Shown: positions 10,201 to 18,404 of the stretch, one piece after another
How positions within the stretch are numbered: the stretch's first letter is position 1
How the letters are laid out: every line of letters starts with the position of its first letter
Origin: JAAXIE01 sp965204245
GTDB lineage: Bacteria > Chloroflexota > Dehalococcoidia > Lucifugimonadales > JAAXIE01
Length of the DNA: 64,000 bases
Reading direction: 5' to 3'
NCBI GenBank assembly: GCA_965204245.1
Contig: CBDBED010000001.1
Span: forward strand, 124,001-188,000
Notes under the pieces: generated by a model
What the model saw: the letters and a program-made list of their open reading frames with translations, nothing else
What the model was told of the DNA's origin: nothing
The model's database searches: none
Program-made: the position numbers and the translations under genes

Positions 10201-10446
10201 GATGTCTTCGAGGCTGGAAGACTTGTAGATGAACCCTGTGGGCAGCGTCTCCGTGACGCGCCCGAATCCACCGTAGTTGGCCACGGCTATGGTGACCGTC
10301 ACGTCCTCGCCAGCGTTCACCGTCGTCGCGGAGAAGGAGCGCGTGGCACTGGCCGAACTCTGTGCTGCTACAGGGAGAAGGCTCATCAGCGCCACCAAGC
10401 CCGCCACCACGGCGACTGTCATTATCGCCAATGTTTTCCTGAACAA
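7234..10446 (-). CDS. Large surface protein: DUF11-like modules, cadherin domain, Thr-Pro linkers, C-terminal membrane anchor
   Basis: This 1070-residue protein starts at a TTG preceded by AGGGAGGTAGG. A signal peptide (VAGLVALMSLLPVAAQ) is followed by five tandem modules of about 115 residues, each with a start like ATRSFSATTVDAG and the cores NYGGFGRVTETLP and SQVDASGGQ. A cadherin-like domain comes next (RAPSFDEGTSASRSIAEN, FSIDGSTGQISV), then an Ig-like stretch (WRWERSSDQEAW), a TP linker, a sixth module, a longer Thr-Pro/Ala-Pro linker of about 95 residues, and a C-terminal transmembrane helix with a basic end (WWLWLIIGLLIAAAVVGAFL, WWTMQRR). It is a secreted protein held in the membrane, with stalk-like linkers and adhesive modules. 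The module resembles the one at the window's left edge. The frame is intact. The specific ligand is unknown. Confidence 0.85.
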   Translation of the reverse strand: MFRKTLAIMTVAVVAGLVALMSLLPVAAQSSASATRSFSATTVNAGEDVTVTIAVANYGGFGRVTETLPTGFIYKSSSLEDIQVDASGGQVVKFTLQGESSFTYVATAPSTTGPHTFSGELTDSMRTTPRPTVGGPTRVTVRAPVTGPTARATRSFSPATIDAGEDVMVAITVANYGGFGRVTETLPTGFAYKSSSLDDSQVDASGGQVVKFTLQGDSSFTYIVTASSMAGPHTFSGQLRDSDRTNHDVGGATSVTVRAMAAGPSARATRSFSATTVDAGADVTVTISANNYGGFGRVAETLPAGFTYKSSSLEDSQVDASGGQTVNFTLQSDTSFTYVATAPTPSTAQSYTFSGELTDSDRANHPVGGASSVNVRAAPAGPGATRSFSNDSVDLGADVTVTIAVVNYGGFGRVTERLPDGFTYISSSLEDSQVDVSGGQEVSFTLQSDSSFTYTVTAPSTADSYTFSGELRDSDRNNHTVGGAASIKVQAPVGPASRSFPPRVSPSARVTVAITLGNYGGFGRVTETLPAGFTYQSSSLDASQVDASGGQVVKFTLQGDDRFTYTVTAPSTTGPYTFSGVLRDSDRAETSIGGASSITVRTPSTGGGGGGGAPAPTNRAPSFDEGTSASRSIAENSPAGTAVGDRVTATDPDRDRLTYSITGGDAARFSIDGSTGQISVGQGTALDFESKSSYTFTARVSDPGNRRDTIAVSITVTNVDEPGVVTITPETPEVGVQMTATLTDPDGSVNIQNWRWERSSDQEAWAIISGARSGTYTPTALDEGSYLRANAAYDDGHGRNKEAEAAVASKVPAAPTPTPTPTPTPTPTPTPTPVPVLEPTVSRSFSEPSVEPEQEFNVVIALANYGGVGMVTETLPAGFAFEESSVDAAFVQVEGQKVTFSVQGDLAFSYTVTASDVPGTHDFSGILKDAQGNDHAIGGEASVRVREPRQPPPTPTPTATPVPATPEPTPTPVPATPTPAPTPTPVPATPTAVPTATPVPPTATPTAVPPTPEATATPAPTPTAAPTPTPVPPVEPEEDGGVPWWLWLIIGLLIAAAVVGAFLWWTMQRR

Positions 10447-10472
10447 GACCTACCTCCCTGATGATTGCATTC

Positions 10473-10504
10473 GTAGGTTCCGCGCCTCAGGACGCGGAAC
10501 CTAC
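10473..10504. terminator. Perfect 12-bp stem-loop between two surface-protein genes
   Basis: GTAGGTTCCGCG pairs exactly with CGCGGAACCTAC across an 8-base loop. It sits between the stop of the cadherin gene (10533) and the start of the DUF11 gene (10446), both on the minus strand. There is no T-run in the minus direction, so it may be an mRNA processing or stabilising element rather than a terminator. Confidence 0.5.
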
Positions 10505-10532
10505 TTCCTGCATCGGCCCTCTCTTTTGAAAA

Positions 10533-13500
10533 TTAAGCACCGTCTAGGTAGCGGTTTATGAGCTTGATCACATCGGCCCTAGTGGGGGCACCGTCGCCTT
10601 CATCGAGATAGTCGTTGATGGCCGCTATGACTTCGCCCCTCTGAATCGTGCAGTTGCTATTGGCGTCATACTTGTCCACCAGGGCGTCGCCGCAGCCCTG
10701 CTCTTCAACGTCCGTCACCCTGACGGTGACGTCCCTGGTAGCTGAGTCGGCGCCCCTGGTGGCCGTTACCGTCACCATGTAGGTGTTGTCCCCGTCGGCG
10801 TCCGCCGGACTCTCGAAGTTCGGGGAGGTGCTGAAGGTGAGGACGCCGGCGTTGCTGATGCTGAAGTCGCCCCGGTCAACGCCTGTGAGACTCCAGCTAA
10901 CGGTGCCGTCAAATCCGGAGGCCGTATAGGTGGCCACGGCGTCAGTGCGGTCCTCCGCGTAGGTGGGGCGGTCCTGGCCTCTGACCGCTGGGCCGGTCAC
11001 CCGCTCGATCTCCGGCGCTTCGTCCACGTCGGCGACGGTGACTCTCACCGCCCGTTCGCCGGTTTTGCCACCGGCGATGGCGCGGATCGTCACCTCGTAG
11101 ACGTTGTCCCCATCCGCACTCGCCTTCGCCTCGAAGTCGGGCTTAGAGACGAAGGACAGGACAGGAGGCGAGCCGCTGAGTTGGAACTTGGACGCGTCCG
11201 GTCCCGCCAGCGAGTAGGCGACCGTGCGTCTCTCCGGGTCCGTTGCCGTGTAGGTGACCTCGGTCACAGCTGTAGCGGTGTAGCCATCAGCCGTGGCATG
11301 GTAGAGAGCAGTGCTGCCCTCGGGAACACCAACTGTCTTCGCGCCGGTGCTGAAGTCCGGCTTCTCGTCCACGTCCGTGATCGTGATGGTCACGGTGGCG
11401 GTATTTGTGGCGTCCACGCCAGTTGAGTCTTTGGCCGTAACGGTGACGGTGCATGTGTTCCGAGTTGTTGCGCAGTTATCGGCTGCATCCGCAGCCGCCT
11501 CGAAGTTCAACTCCACTGCAGTGCTTATCTGGCCGGTTTTCTCGTCGATCTTGAACTTGGGGGCGGTGGCCGTAGCGTCGCCACTGTCGGCCAGGCTGTA
11601 TCTGACGGTGCCGTGGTTGCCCGTGGATGTCACCGGAGCGCCGACGTTCCTGTCCTTGGCCCCCTCGCTGATGGTCCTGGAGACCGTGGCCGGGTCGAAC
11701 TTATGCTGGCTGTCCCCAACCAGTGCCGCCAACACGGGATGTTCGGTGGTCAGCGAGGCGCTTTCCTGCTGTGTGTTGCCCGCAACCAGGTATCTCACCT
11801 CCACACGGATGCGCTGGCCTACGTCGGCGTCTACGAGGGTGTAGGTGTTGTCTTCCGCGTCCGCGCCGGGGATTTGGCCCCCTCCTCTATACCACCGCCA
11901 AACGATGCCGGTCACCTCACCCGCTCTCTCGGTGGCCTGGAAGGTCTGCTCTGAATCCGTTATGTCGCCATCGGTCGCAGTGGCCGTCAACTCTGCGCCG
12001 ACCAGGTACTGCGGCGTTCCATCAGTCGTGTCGGTCACCAAGGCGACCGTGCCCGGCTCGTCCACCTTGGTGACCGTGACGGTGACCTTGTGGAAGCCGA
12101 GCTTGCCTGCGGTGGGGCAAGCCCCGCCGTCCAGAGCCAGGTCGCAGGCGGCCACCACCACCTTGTAGGTGTTGGAAGTTCCACCTTCTCCGCTGGGATT
12201 CTCGTAGTCGGGCGGGCTGCTGAACTTGAGCGCCCCGTCCTTGTCGATGGTGAAGTGGTCGGTCGCGTCAGCGTTATCGGTTGTTGCTAGATCGTCGTTA
12301 GCACTGACGTGGGTTGCGGTGGCCAGCAACCAGGCGATAGGCGTCACGCCCTCGGGATCCTCCGCCGTGTAGGTAGCCACCGGGTCCTTGCTGTTCTCGA
12401 CGAAGTTCTTGGTCGACGGCCCGGATATCTCCGGCCCCTCGTCCACGTTGCTGACGGTGACTCTCACCGCCCGTTCGCCGGTTTTGCCACCGGCGGTGGC
12501 GCGGGCCGTTACCTCGTACACGTTGTCCCCGTCCGCGCTCGCCTTCGCCTCGAAGTCGGGCTTCGACACGAAGGACAGGACAGGAGGATCGTTGCTGAGC
12601 TGGAACTTGGACGCGTCCGGTCCCGCCAGCGAGTAGCTGACAGTGCGTCCCTCCGGGTCCGCTGCCGTGTAGGTGACGCCGTCACCTGCTGCGGGAGCAG
12701 CTTCTGTGACGGTGTAGCCATCAGCCGTGGCATGGAAGAGAGCAGTGCTGCCCTCGGGAACACCAACTGTCTTCGCGCCGGTGCTGAAGGTCGGCTTCTC
12801 GTCCACGTCCGTGATCTTGATGGTCACGGTGGCGCTGAGATTCGGCGCGGTTCCAGAGGTGGGCTCGCCGGTGGAATCGGTGGCAATTACGGTGACTGTG
12901 CATTCACGATCGGGAGTATCGGTAGTGGCGCCCGCGCAAGAACCGGCGTCTGTCGCCGTCGCTGGGCTGTCGCCTTCGTAGTCCAAGACCACTTCGGTTG
13001 TTATCTGGCCGGTCTTATCGTCGATCTTGAACCTGGGGGCGGCGGTCGTGCCGTCGCCACTGTCGGCCAGGCTGTATCTGATAGTGCCGTGGTTGCCCGT
13101 AGCCGTCACTGGACTGCCGACGTTCCTGCCCTTGGCCCCCTCGCTGATGGTCATGGAAACCGTGGCCGGGTCGAACTTGAGCTGGTTGACCCCAACGCGT
13201 CCCCCCAGCACGGGATATTCGGTGGTCACAGAGGCCTCTTCCCGGTCTACGTTGCCTTCAACTAGGTAGAAGACCACCGCGCGGATGTGCTGGCCCTCAT
13301 CGTCGGACGTGAGGGTGTAGACGTTGCTGGTCGCTCCAGCGATTTGGCCCCCTCCTCTGTACCACCGCCAAACGACGCCGGTTACTTCATCGGCTACGTC
13401 GGACACAAAGCTCTGCGTTGCATTTGTTATGTCGCCATCGGACGCGGTGGCCGTCAGGGTTGTGCCGACCAGGTACTGCGGCGTCCCGGTAGTGACCCCC

Positions 13501-14186
13501 CCGGTCGCGCCCAAGGTCACCTTGCCCGGCTCGTCCATGTTCGTGACCTTGACCTCGACCTTGTGGTAGGCAGCCTTGCCAGTGTCGGGGCATGCGGCGG
13601 GATCACCAGTCAGCGCCACGTCGCAGGCCACCACCACCACGTTGTAGGTGTTGTTGGGGGTAGTACCGGCACCCAGTGGCCTCTCGAAGTCGGGGGAGCC
13701 AGTCGCGGACCCTGCGCTAGTCGCCGCGATGTTGAACTTGAGTTCCCCGTCCTTGTTGATCATGAAGTCTTCTGCGTCAGCGGAGTCGACGTCTGCGTCG
13801 ACGCCTGTAGGATCTGTGGCACTAGACGCCAGCAGGGTCCAGGCGATGGGCGTGGCGCCCTCGGGGTCCTCGGCCGTGAAGGTGGCCACCACTTCCTCGC
13901 TATTCTCGGGGAACTCGATGGGGGCGACAGTCTGGGCGGAGGCGAGACCGCCGGGCAACAGGAACATGAGGACGATCCCCAGCACCGCAAGAAGCGTTAG
14001 CATGGGAAGGGCGGAGCGTCTGTTGAAGAGGAAAAGGGTGGAGGCCATGCCTCCCAGACGGGACTCAGAGCCCGGGAACTTGTGGTCAGGGCTGCCTGCC
14101 ACTGAACGTCCCGGCAATTTCACGGGGGGCGCTTGCGAGTGTTTTCTCATTCTGCTCATCAGTCCTTCTACGTAGTCAGGCCTCAT
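10533..14186 (-). CDS. Cadherin-repeat surface protein with dockerin-like C-terminus
   Basis: The open frame of 1217 codons may really start at the internal ATG at 14048, which would place the hydrophobic signal (MLTLLAVLGIVLMFLLPGG, ASAQ) near the N-terminus. The mature part is a series of cadherin-like domains with calcium-site signatures (TITDVDEKPTFS, AEDPEGATPIAW, DNVYEVTARA, FKIDDKTGQI). A unit of about 500 residues occurs twice in tandem, from roughly residue 93 and residue 598. The C-terminus has two EF-hand/dockerin-like segments (DKYDANSNCTIQRGEVIAAI and TRADVIKLINRYLDG). Such proteins are usually exported and calcium-dependent, and serve in adhesion or as part of a surface layer. 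The dockerin-like end could attach to a cohesin-type partner, but none is seen in the window. The frame is intact across 3.6 kb. Confidence 0.85.
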   Translation of the reverse strand: MRPDYVEGLMSRMRKHSQAPPVKLPGRSVAGSPDHKFPGSESRLGGMASTLFLFNRRSALPMLTLLAVLGIVLMFLLPGGLASAQTVAPIEFPENSEEVVATFTAEDPEGATPIAWTLLASSATDPTGVDADVDSADAEDFMINKDGELKFNIAATSAGSATGSPDFERPLGAGTTPNNTYNVVVVACDVALTGDPAACPDTGKAAYHKVEVKVTNMDEPGKVTLGATGGVTTGTPQYLVGTTLTATASDGDITNATQSFVSDVADEVTGVVWRWYRGGGQIAGATSNVYTLTSDDEGQHIRAVVFYLVEGNVDREEASVTTEYPVLGGRVGVNQLKFDPATVSMTISEGAKGRNVGSPVTATGNHGTIRYSLADSGDGTTAAPRFKIDDKTGQITTEVVLDYEGDSPATATDAGSCAGATTDTPDRECTVTVIATDSTGEPTSGTAPNLSATVTIKITDVDEKPTFSTGAKTVGVPEGSTALFHATADGYTVTEAAPAAGDGVTYTAADPEGRTVSYSLAGPDASKFQLSNDPPVLSFVSKPDFEAKASADGDNVYEVTARATAGGKTGERAVRVTVSNVDEGPEISGPSTKNFVENSKDPVATYTAEDPEGVTPIAWLLATATHVSANDDLATTDNADATDHFTIDKDGALKFSSPPDYENPSGEGGTSNTYKVVVAACDLALDGGACPTAGKLGFHKVTVTVTKVDEPGTVALVTDTTDGTPQYLVGAELTATATDGDITDSEQTFQATERAGEVTGIVWRWYRGGGQIPGADAEDNTYTLVDADVGQRIRVEVRYLVAGNTQQESASLTTEHPVLAALVGDSQHKFDPATVSRTISEGAKDRNVGAPVTSTGNHGTVRYSLADSGDATATAPKFKIDEKTGQISTAVELNFEAAADAADNCATTRNTCTVTVTAKDSTGVDATNTATVTITITDVDEKPDFSTGAKTVGVPEGSTALYHATADGYTATAVTEVTYTATDPERRTVAYSLAGPDASKFQLSGSPPVLSFVSKPDFEAKASADGDNVYEVTIRAIAGGKTGERAVRVTVADVDEAPEIERVTGPAVRGQDRPTYAEDRTDAVATYTASGFDGTVSWSLTGVDRGDFSISNAGVLTFSTSPNFESPADADGDNTYMVTVTATRGADSATRDVTVRVTDVEEQGCGDALVDKYDANSNCTIQRGEVIAAINDYLDEGDGAPTRADVIKLINRYLDGA

Positions 14187-14525
14187 AAAGACACCCCTCC
14201 AGAACAGTGCATGCGGTTATCCATACTGATTCCAAGACATAGCATGTGGAAACCCACATACTCGTGCGGAGAAAGATATACTATGAACCCTCAGTTCCCG
14301 TCAAGGGCTATGGGACGCTAATGGGCTGTTTAGCAAAAGCGTATGGACAGCATGGGGCAGGAGTATCAGGTCAGTATGGAAACCTCATAAGTACGGGAGG
14401 CTGCACGGACGAGACTGCACTGATGTGGGTGGTGGGTGTTCTGGATACTGAGGGGGGGCAACCTGTCCGGTGTCAGCGAGGAGGGCGGCTCTTGCTGTTG
14501 CACCCGCCCGGAGGGAAAGAGGGAG
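14187..14525. other. Intergenic region without a recognised gene
   Basis: These 339 bases separate the end of the kinase-regulator gene (14526, minus) from the start of the cadherin gene (14186, minus). The small plus-strand frames have no ribosome site and no recognisable domain. Promoter elements for the cadherin gene are presumably here, but I see no convincing -35/-10 pair. Confidence 0.5.
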
Positions 14526-16883
14526 CTAAGGGCTTCTGAAACGGTAGCCGGTCCCGGATTCGGTGAAGATGTACGCGGGACTCTTGGCGTCATCGCCCAG
14601 CTTGTGACGCAGGTCTTTGATGAAACCCCTGAGACGATGGTGGGCGGGGCCCCCTTGGCCCCAGATGCGCCGGGAAAGCTGGTCGTAGGTCACCACACGC
14701 CCGGGGTTCAAGGAAAGCTCGCAGAGCAGCCTGTACTCAGTGGGGGTCAACTGCGCCTCGTGTCCTGCCACTGTCACGCTGCGCGCCTCGTAGTCGATGG
14801 CCAGTTCGCCGAGTACAAAGGGCCCGGGGTGTTGGGCTTGCTGGACCGCGGCCTGATTTCGCAGGCAGGCCTTGATTCGGGCCAGCAACTCGGTGGGGGA
14901 GAAGGGCTTGACCACATAATCGGCCGCGCCCATATCGAACGCCGTGGCAATGTCTTGGTCCCTGCCACGCCCTGAGATAAAGATAATCGGTATGTCCGAG
15001 GCGCTGCGAATGCGCTTCATCACGTCGAACCCGTTGGTCCTGGGCAGCACCAGATTCAATAGAACCAGGTGCGGCTCATCTGTCGCCAGGATGCGCTCCA
15101 CTTCGTCGGGGGTATCGGTCATGATGGGCCGGTAACCGGCAGCAGAAAGGGTGTGCCTCACGTACCTGAGTATCTGAGGGTCGTCGTCGATGGTGAGGAT
15201 TCTCCCCAACGGTGGCTCTGAGTTCTCCAAGCTGAAGTCCGCCCCAACGTCTTTCGCAGTTTCCGCTTCTTCCATCGCGGGAATGGTGAATATGAACTGC
15301 GAACCCCGTCCTGCCCCCTTGTTTTCGACCCATATGCGTCCCCCGTGGGCCTCCACAATGCCCTTGCATATGGCGAGGCCAAGCCCTTCTCCGTCTATCT
15401 TGCCATAGTGGTCAGATTCACCAGCGCGGGAGAATTTCGTGAAAAGCCGGGGGATGTGCTCCGCGGGTATGCCCGATCCCTCATCCGTGACGGAGACCGC
15501 AACGTGCAGGTCCTCCAACCACGCGTGCACATGGATGGGTGACCACTCGCGTGAGTATTTGGACGCATTCACGAAGAGGTTGTACAGGACTTGGGCAACA
15601 CGCATAGCGTCAGCTCCGACCCGTGGGAGGCCGGGTTCCGCGTGAATATCAATGCTGTTCCGGTATCCGCCACTCTGAAACGTGGTCTTCGCCTGTTCGA
15701 TTACGGACACCATGTCGGTCGGCTCAAGAAGCACCGACAGGGTACCAGTCTCGATCCTGGTATGGTCCAAAAGGTTGTTGATCAGGTCGCGCATGTGGTC
15801 GGCCTGAGATTCGATGATCCGGAGAAATTGCTGCGCTTCAGCCGGATCAAGGCGAGATGCGGAGTTCAGCATCGTAGCAGCCGACCCCTTGATCGAGGTC
15901 AGAGGCGCCCGCAACTCATGGCTCACCATGCCCAGGAACTCGGCACGAAGCCGCTCCAGTTCCTCCAGCGGCGAAATATCCTGCAGCGTGACAACCACGG
16001 ATGAGACTTCACCATCTTCGGAACGAATCGGCGTGGCATTGAGGAGGGTACTGAAGGCCGCACCGTCAGCGGAGCGTATGACCACTTCCTCAGCCCGTAC
16101 TGTCTCACCTCCCCGTATCGCCCGTTCGAGAGGCAACTCATCTAAGGGAATCTCGCGGCCGTCCATCCGAAGGAAAGCAGTCAGGCTGAGGAGTTCTTCG
16201 AACGCACCGTCCAGTCTACGGTCGCTCGTGATGATCCGGTGTGCCTCTGGGTTGAACTTCACCACCTCCCTGGTCCGTGCGTCGAAGACCAAGACTGCTA
16301 CCGGGGAAGTGTTGACCAAGGCCTCGAGATCGGCCTTCGCTTGACGCTCTTCCCCGTATCTGCGGGCATTGTTTATCGCAATGGCCGCCTGATTGGCGAA
16401 CATCTCCAGAATCTCTTCGTCCTCCTGGGTGAAGTCCTCCCCACCCTCCTTTTCGCCCAGGTAGATGTTACCGATGTGCCTGTCGCGATCGCTAATCTGA
16501 GTCCCCAAGAAGCTGCTAATCCGCGGTTGCAATGGTTCAAATCCGACTGAAGCAAGGTAGGCGACGAAATCCCGGGTCCTCAGTGTCCCATGTATGCCTG
16601 AGAGATGCTCTAGCAGGGATACCCCCTCGGGGAACCCCAAAAACAGGTCCATTTCTTCTTTGCTTATGCCCGAGACTACGGGGGCTTGAAACTCCTTGGA
16701 TGTACCGATGGTGGCAATTGCACTGTACCGAGCACCGGTGAGGGACCTTGCGCTATCAACGATTTCCTGAAGGACGGTGTCGAGGTCAAGGTCTTCGCTG
16801 ATGCGCAGAATGGCTCCGGTCAGTCCAGATAGCCGAGCCCGCAGAGTGGGGTTATCCAGCGTGGTTTCATCGCCTTCCGTCAA
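14526..16883 (-). CDS. Sensor histidine kinase fused to an OmpR-type response regulator with a degenerate receiver
   Basis: 785 residues. In order: a GAF domain (about 10-180), a PAS domain (about 185-305), HisKA with the H-box MVSHELRAPLTS (His322), and HATPase_c with N-box (YNLFVNASKYS), DEGSGIP, and GEGLGLAICKGIVEAHGG. A receiver domain (about 560-680) and a winged-helix DNA-binding domain of the OmpR type (about 695-783; LTPTEYRLLCELSLNPGRVV, SGTGYRF) complete it. Sensor, kinase and DNA-binding output are therefore in one chain. The receiver has its acidic pair (TIDDDP) and the Lys of VVKPFSP, but the phospho-acceptor position is Asn610 (LLNLVLP instead of LLDLxLP), encoded AAT at 15054-15056. 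It can bind DNA but should not be phosphorylated in the standard way. No membrane segment is seen, so it is probably a cytoplasmic sensor. The target genes are unknown; the flanking surface-protein genes are candidates. Confidence 0.9.
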   Translation of the reverse strand: MTEGDETTLDNPTLRARLSGLTGAILRISEDLDLDTVLQEIVDSARSLTGARYSAIATIGTSKEFQAPVVSGISKEEMDLFLGFPEGVSLLEHLSGIHGTLRTRDFVAYLASVGFEPLQPRISSFLGTQISDRDRHIGNIYLGEKEGGEDFTQEDEEILEMFANQAAIAINNARRYGEERQAKADLEALVNTSPVAVLVFDARTREVVKFNPEAHRIITSDRRLDGAFEELLSLTAFLRMDGREIPLDELPLERAIRGGETVRAEEVVIRSADGAAFSTLLNATPIRSEDGEVSSVVVTLQDISPLEELERLRAEFLGMVSHELRAPLTSIKGSAATMLNSASRLDPAEAQQFLRIIESQADHMRDLINNLLDHTRIETGTLSVLLEPTDMVSVIEQAKTTFQSGGYRNSIDIHAEPGLPRVGADAMRVAQVLYNLFVNASKYSREWSPIHVHAWLEDLHVAVSVTDEGSGIPAEHIPRLFTKFSRAGESDHYGKIDGEGLGLAICKGIVEAHGGRIWVENKGAGRGSQFIFTIPAMEEAETAKDVGADFSLENSEPPLGRILTIDDDPQILRYVRHTLSAAGYRPIMTDTPDEVERILATDEPHLVLLNLVLPRTNGFDVMKRIRSASDIPIIFISGRGRDQDIATAFDMGAADYVVKPFSPTELLARIKACLRNQAAVQQAQHPGPFVLGELAIDYEARSVTVAGHEAQLTPTEYRLLCELSLNPGRVVTYDQLSRRIWGQGGPAHHRLRGFIKDLRHKLGDDAKSPAYIFTESGTGYRFRSP

Positions 16884-17199
16884 AGTCCCACCTCATCACA
16901 GATTGACAGCCTCCCTGCTAGCGTCTTCCCACACATGAAAAGTCTATCACAGGCAAGAGACGCTAGAGAGGGATTCATCTTCTGAGCAGGGGCAATAGCG
17001 CCTCCTGCGAGCGAGACGGGTTCCGGGTGGGCCGCCCACCACGGGTATCGAGGTCCTAGTTGCTTCACCGAGGTGGTGCGCAGAGATCGGCTAATACGGG
17101 ACCCTACGCTGGAACGGTCATAACGACCGCGCGACAACGGCTGCAACAGGTGTCCTCGCAGTCCAGTACGGGTCCATCACCGCGATAACCGCAGCGATG
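16884..17199. other. Intergenic, no recognised gene
   Basis: About 300 bases upstream of the kinase gene. A minus-strand frame of 88 codons (17146 to 16880) overlaps the kinase start and has no recognisable domain. Sequence just downstream of the DUF499 remnant gives a hydrophobic translation (LTAVIAAVIAVM) that does not fit that family, so the remnant ends before here. Confidence 0.4.
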
Positions 17200-17497
17200 A
17201 CAGCCGTCAACGGGAAGGTCACCGCAATGGTAGAGGAGGACTTGGCTAGCTTCCCTGCCCAGTTGGGGTGTCGAGCTGCCCCGGCCAAGGCGATCAGGGT
17301 GTGCGTCTTACCGCCTCCAAAACGGATCCCAAGCGGTAGACGGACGGCTCATTGCTGGCGTCCCCTTGTTTGAGACGGCTAAAGATCCCACGACATATGT
17401 CTTGCACGCTAGTTGTGGGATACGTGCCCTGGAAGAACTGCCGCGCCGACTCAGGGGTGGTTAACTCTCCCTTCAGAGAATTGAAGGTCAGCGGCAT
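17200..17497 (-). pseudogene. Remnant of a DUF499-family AAA ATPase (N-terminal Walker A region)
   Basis: Starting at 17497 the translation gives QFFQGTYPTTSVQDICRGIF, SRLKQGD and VYRLG. After a one-base shift near 17325-17335 it continues as IRFGGGKTHTLIALAGAARH. The pairing of a TYPT segment with a downstream FGGGKTH-LIAL nucleotide-binding loop is characteristic of the DUF499 family of large ATPases, which are often found in defence or mobile islands. The family is normally about 1000 residues; only about 95 remain here, with no Walker B or C-terminal part. It lies next to vapBC and a tRNA fragment, consistent with leftover cargo of an integrated element. The family call rests on the motif pattern, not on a search. 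Confidence 0.55.
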
Positions 17498-17588
17498 AGT
17501 TGTCTCTGGTGCTCTCCCCCGACCGGAGTTGGCGCGCCTTGAAGAGGTAGTTCGATGCGTCTATGCCAAGTCTTATCTTGCTTCCTCG

Positions 17589-18041
17589 CTACCTACCCCG
17601 CCATTGCTGTGAGGCGAATTCGCCAATCCAACGGACGTTCCCGCGGGATGCTGTCGCTCGATGGAACCTCTGGTCCGCAGTCCACAACTCGCAGTTGAAC
17701 TCTTCAGCCAAGGCCAAATAGTGGACGTCGTAGACCGCTGGCTGGCTGAGTTGGCTTGCTAACTCCAGTGCCCGAGAATGAAGCGTTGGTGGCTGATGCA
17801 GTTCAAGCCGTGAGCCAAGTAACCGTGCGATCATCCGGGCGCTGTTGCCCACACTTAACTCGCCACGCACCACCCGCCGATGGAGAACATTGGTGACCTC
17901 GAAGGGCATGAGATACGGGGCTACACGGACGATGCCCTGTGATACCCAGGATTCGAGTACAGCGTGGGCTTTGTCAGAGTCTTCCTCTTCGACCAGCCAC
18001 TTCACCGCCAGGCTCGCATCCACTGCCACGTACTCGCTCAT
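17589..18041 (-). CDS. vapC: VapC-type PIN-domain toxin
   Basis: 150 residues with the PIN fold: the first acidic residue in YVAVDASLAVKWLVEE, a middle Glu in PYLMPFEVTNVLHRR, and the C-terminal acidic cluster in AVYDVHYLALAEEFNCELWT, followed by TADQRF. These residues bind Mg2+ in the RNase active site of VapC toxins, which cleave tRNA or rRNA. The ATG at 18041 overlaps the stop of the antitoxin gene by 4 bases (ATGA), showing translational coupling. The length is typical of the family. RNA target not predictable. Confidence 0.9.
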   Translation of the reverse strand: MSEYVAVDASLAVKWLVEEEDSDKAHAVLESWVSQGIVRVAPYLMPFEVTNVLHRRVVRGELSVGNSARMIARLLGSRLELHQPPTLHSRALELASQLSQPAVYDVHYLALAEEFNCELWTADQRFHRATASRGNVRWIGEFASQQWRGR

Positions 18042-18340
18042 GCCAGATTCTCGATTTCGGCATCCCTTATCTCTCGGGCCTCTCGGATCAGATCAACCGA
18101 GTTCCCGGGCACGGGCTTACCCGCGAATATCTCCTGGCGAAGTTCTGCAAATGACTCGTGGTCAGGTTTGACGGGCAACAGACCAGCCCCGCCGTCGGCT
18201 TCGTCCTTTGTCAACGCCCGGTCGATGGCCGCCTGACAGTACCCTCGCATGCTGATGCCTTTGATAGCGGCCATGACTTTCAGACGACGCTGAAAGGTAG
18301 GATCCAAATCTAACGTGAGTCTCTTCTTCTTGGCTTCCAT
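18038..18340 (-). CDS. Ribbon-helix-helix antitoxin paired with the PIN toxin
   Basis: 100 residues. The N-terminal half (KKRLTLDLDPTFQRRLKVMA, then GISMRGYCQAAIDRAL) is a ribbon-helix-helix DNA-binding domain. The acidic C-terminal half (SFAELRQEIFAGKPVPGNSV, REAREIRDAEIE) would wrap and block the toxin. It precedes the toxin gene and overlaps it by 4 bases. A GGAAGGG lies just upstream of the ATG, and a likely promoter about 40-60 bases upstream would be the autoregulated operator region. It is VapB-like by position; the exact antitoxin subfamily is uncertain. Confidence 0.8.
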   Translation of the reverse strand: MEAKKKRLTLDLDPTFQRRLKVMAAIKGISMRGYCQAAIDRALTKDEADGGAGLLPVKPDHESFAELRQEIFAGKPVPGNSVDLIREAREIRDAEIENLA

Positions 18341-18374
18341 CGCTTACCCTTCCAGAAGATGGTCTTACCGAAAC

Positions 18375-18404
18375 AGAATAGGGCAAACACAGAAATATAG
18401 TCAA
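18375..18404 (-). promoter_or_regulatory. Probable promoter of the toxin-antitoxin operon
   Basis: On the minus strand TTGACT (18404-18399) and TATTCT (18380-18375) are separated by 18 bases, 35 bases upstream of the antitoxin ATG at 18340. The surrounding AT-rich stretch stands out from the GC-rich neighbourhood. Confidence 0.55.
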
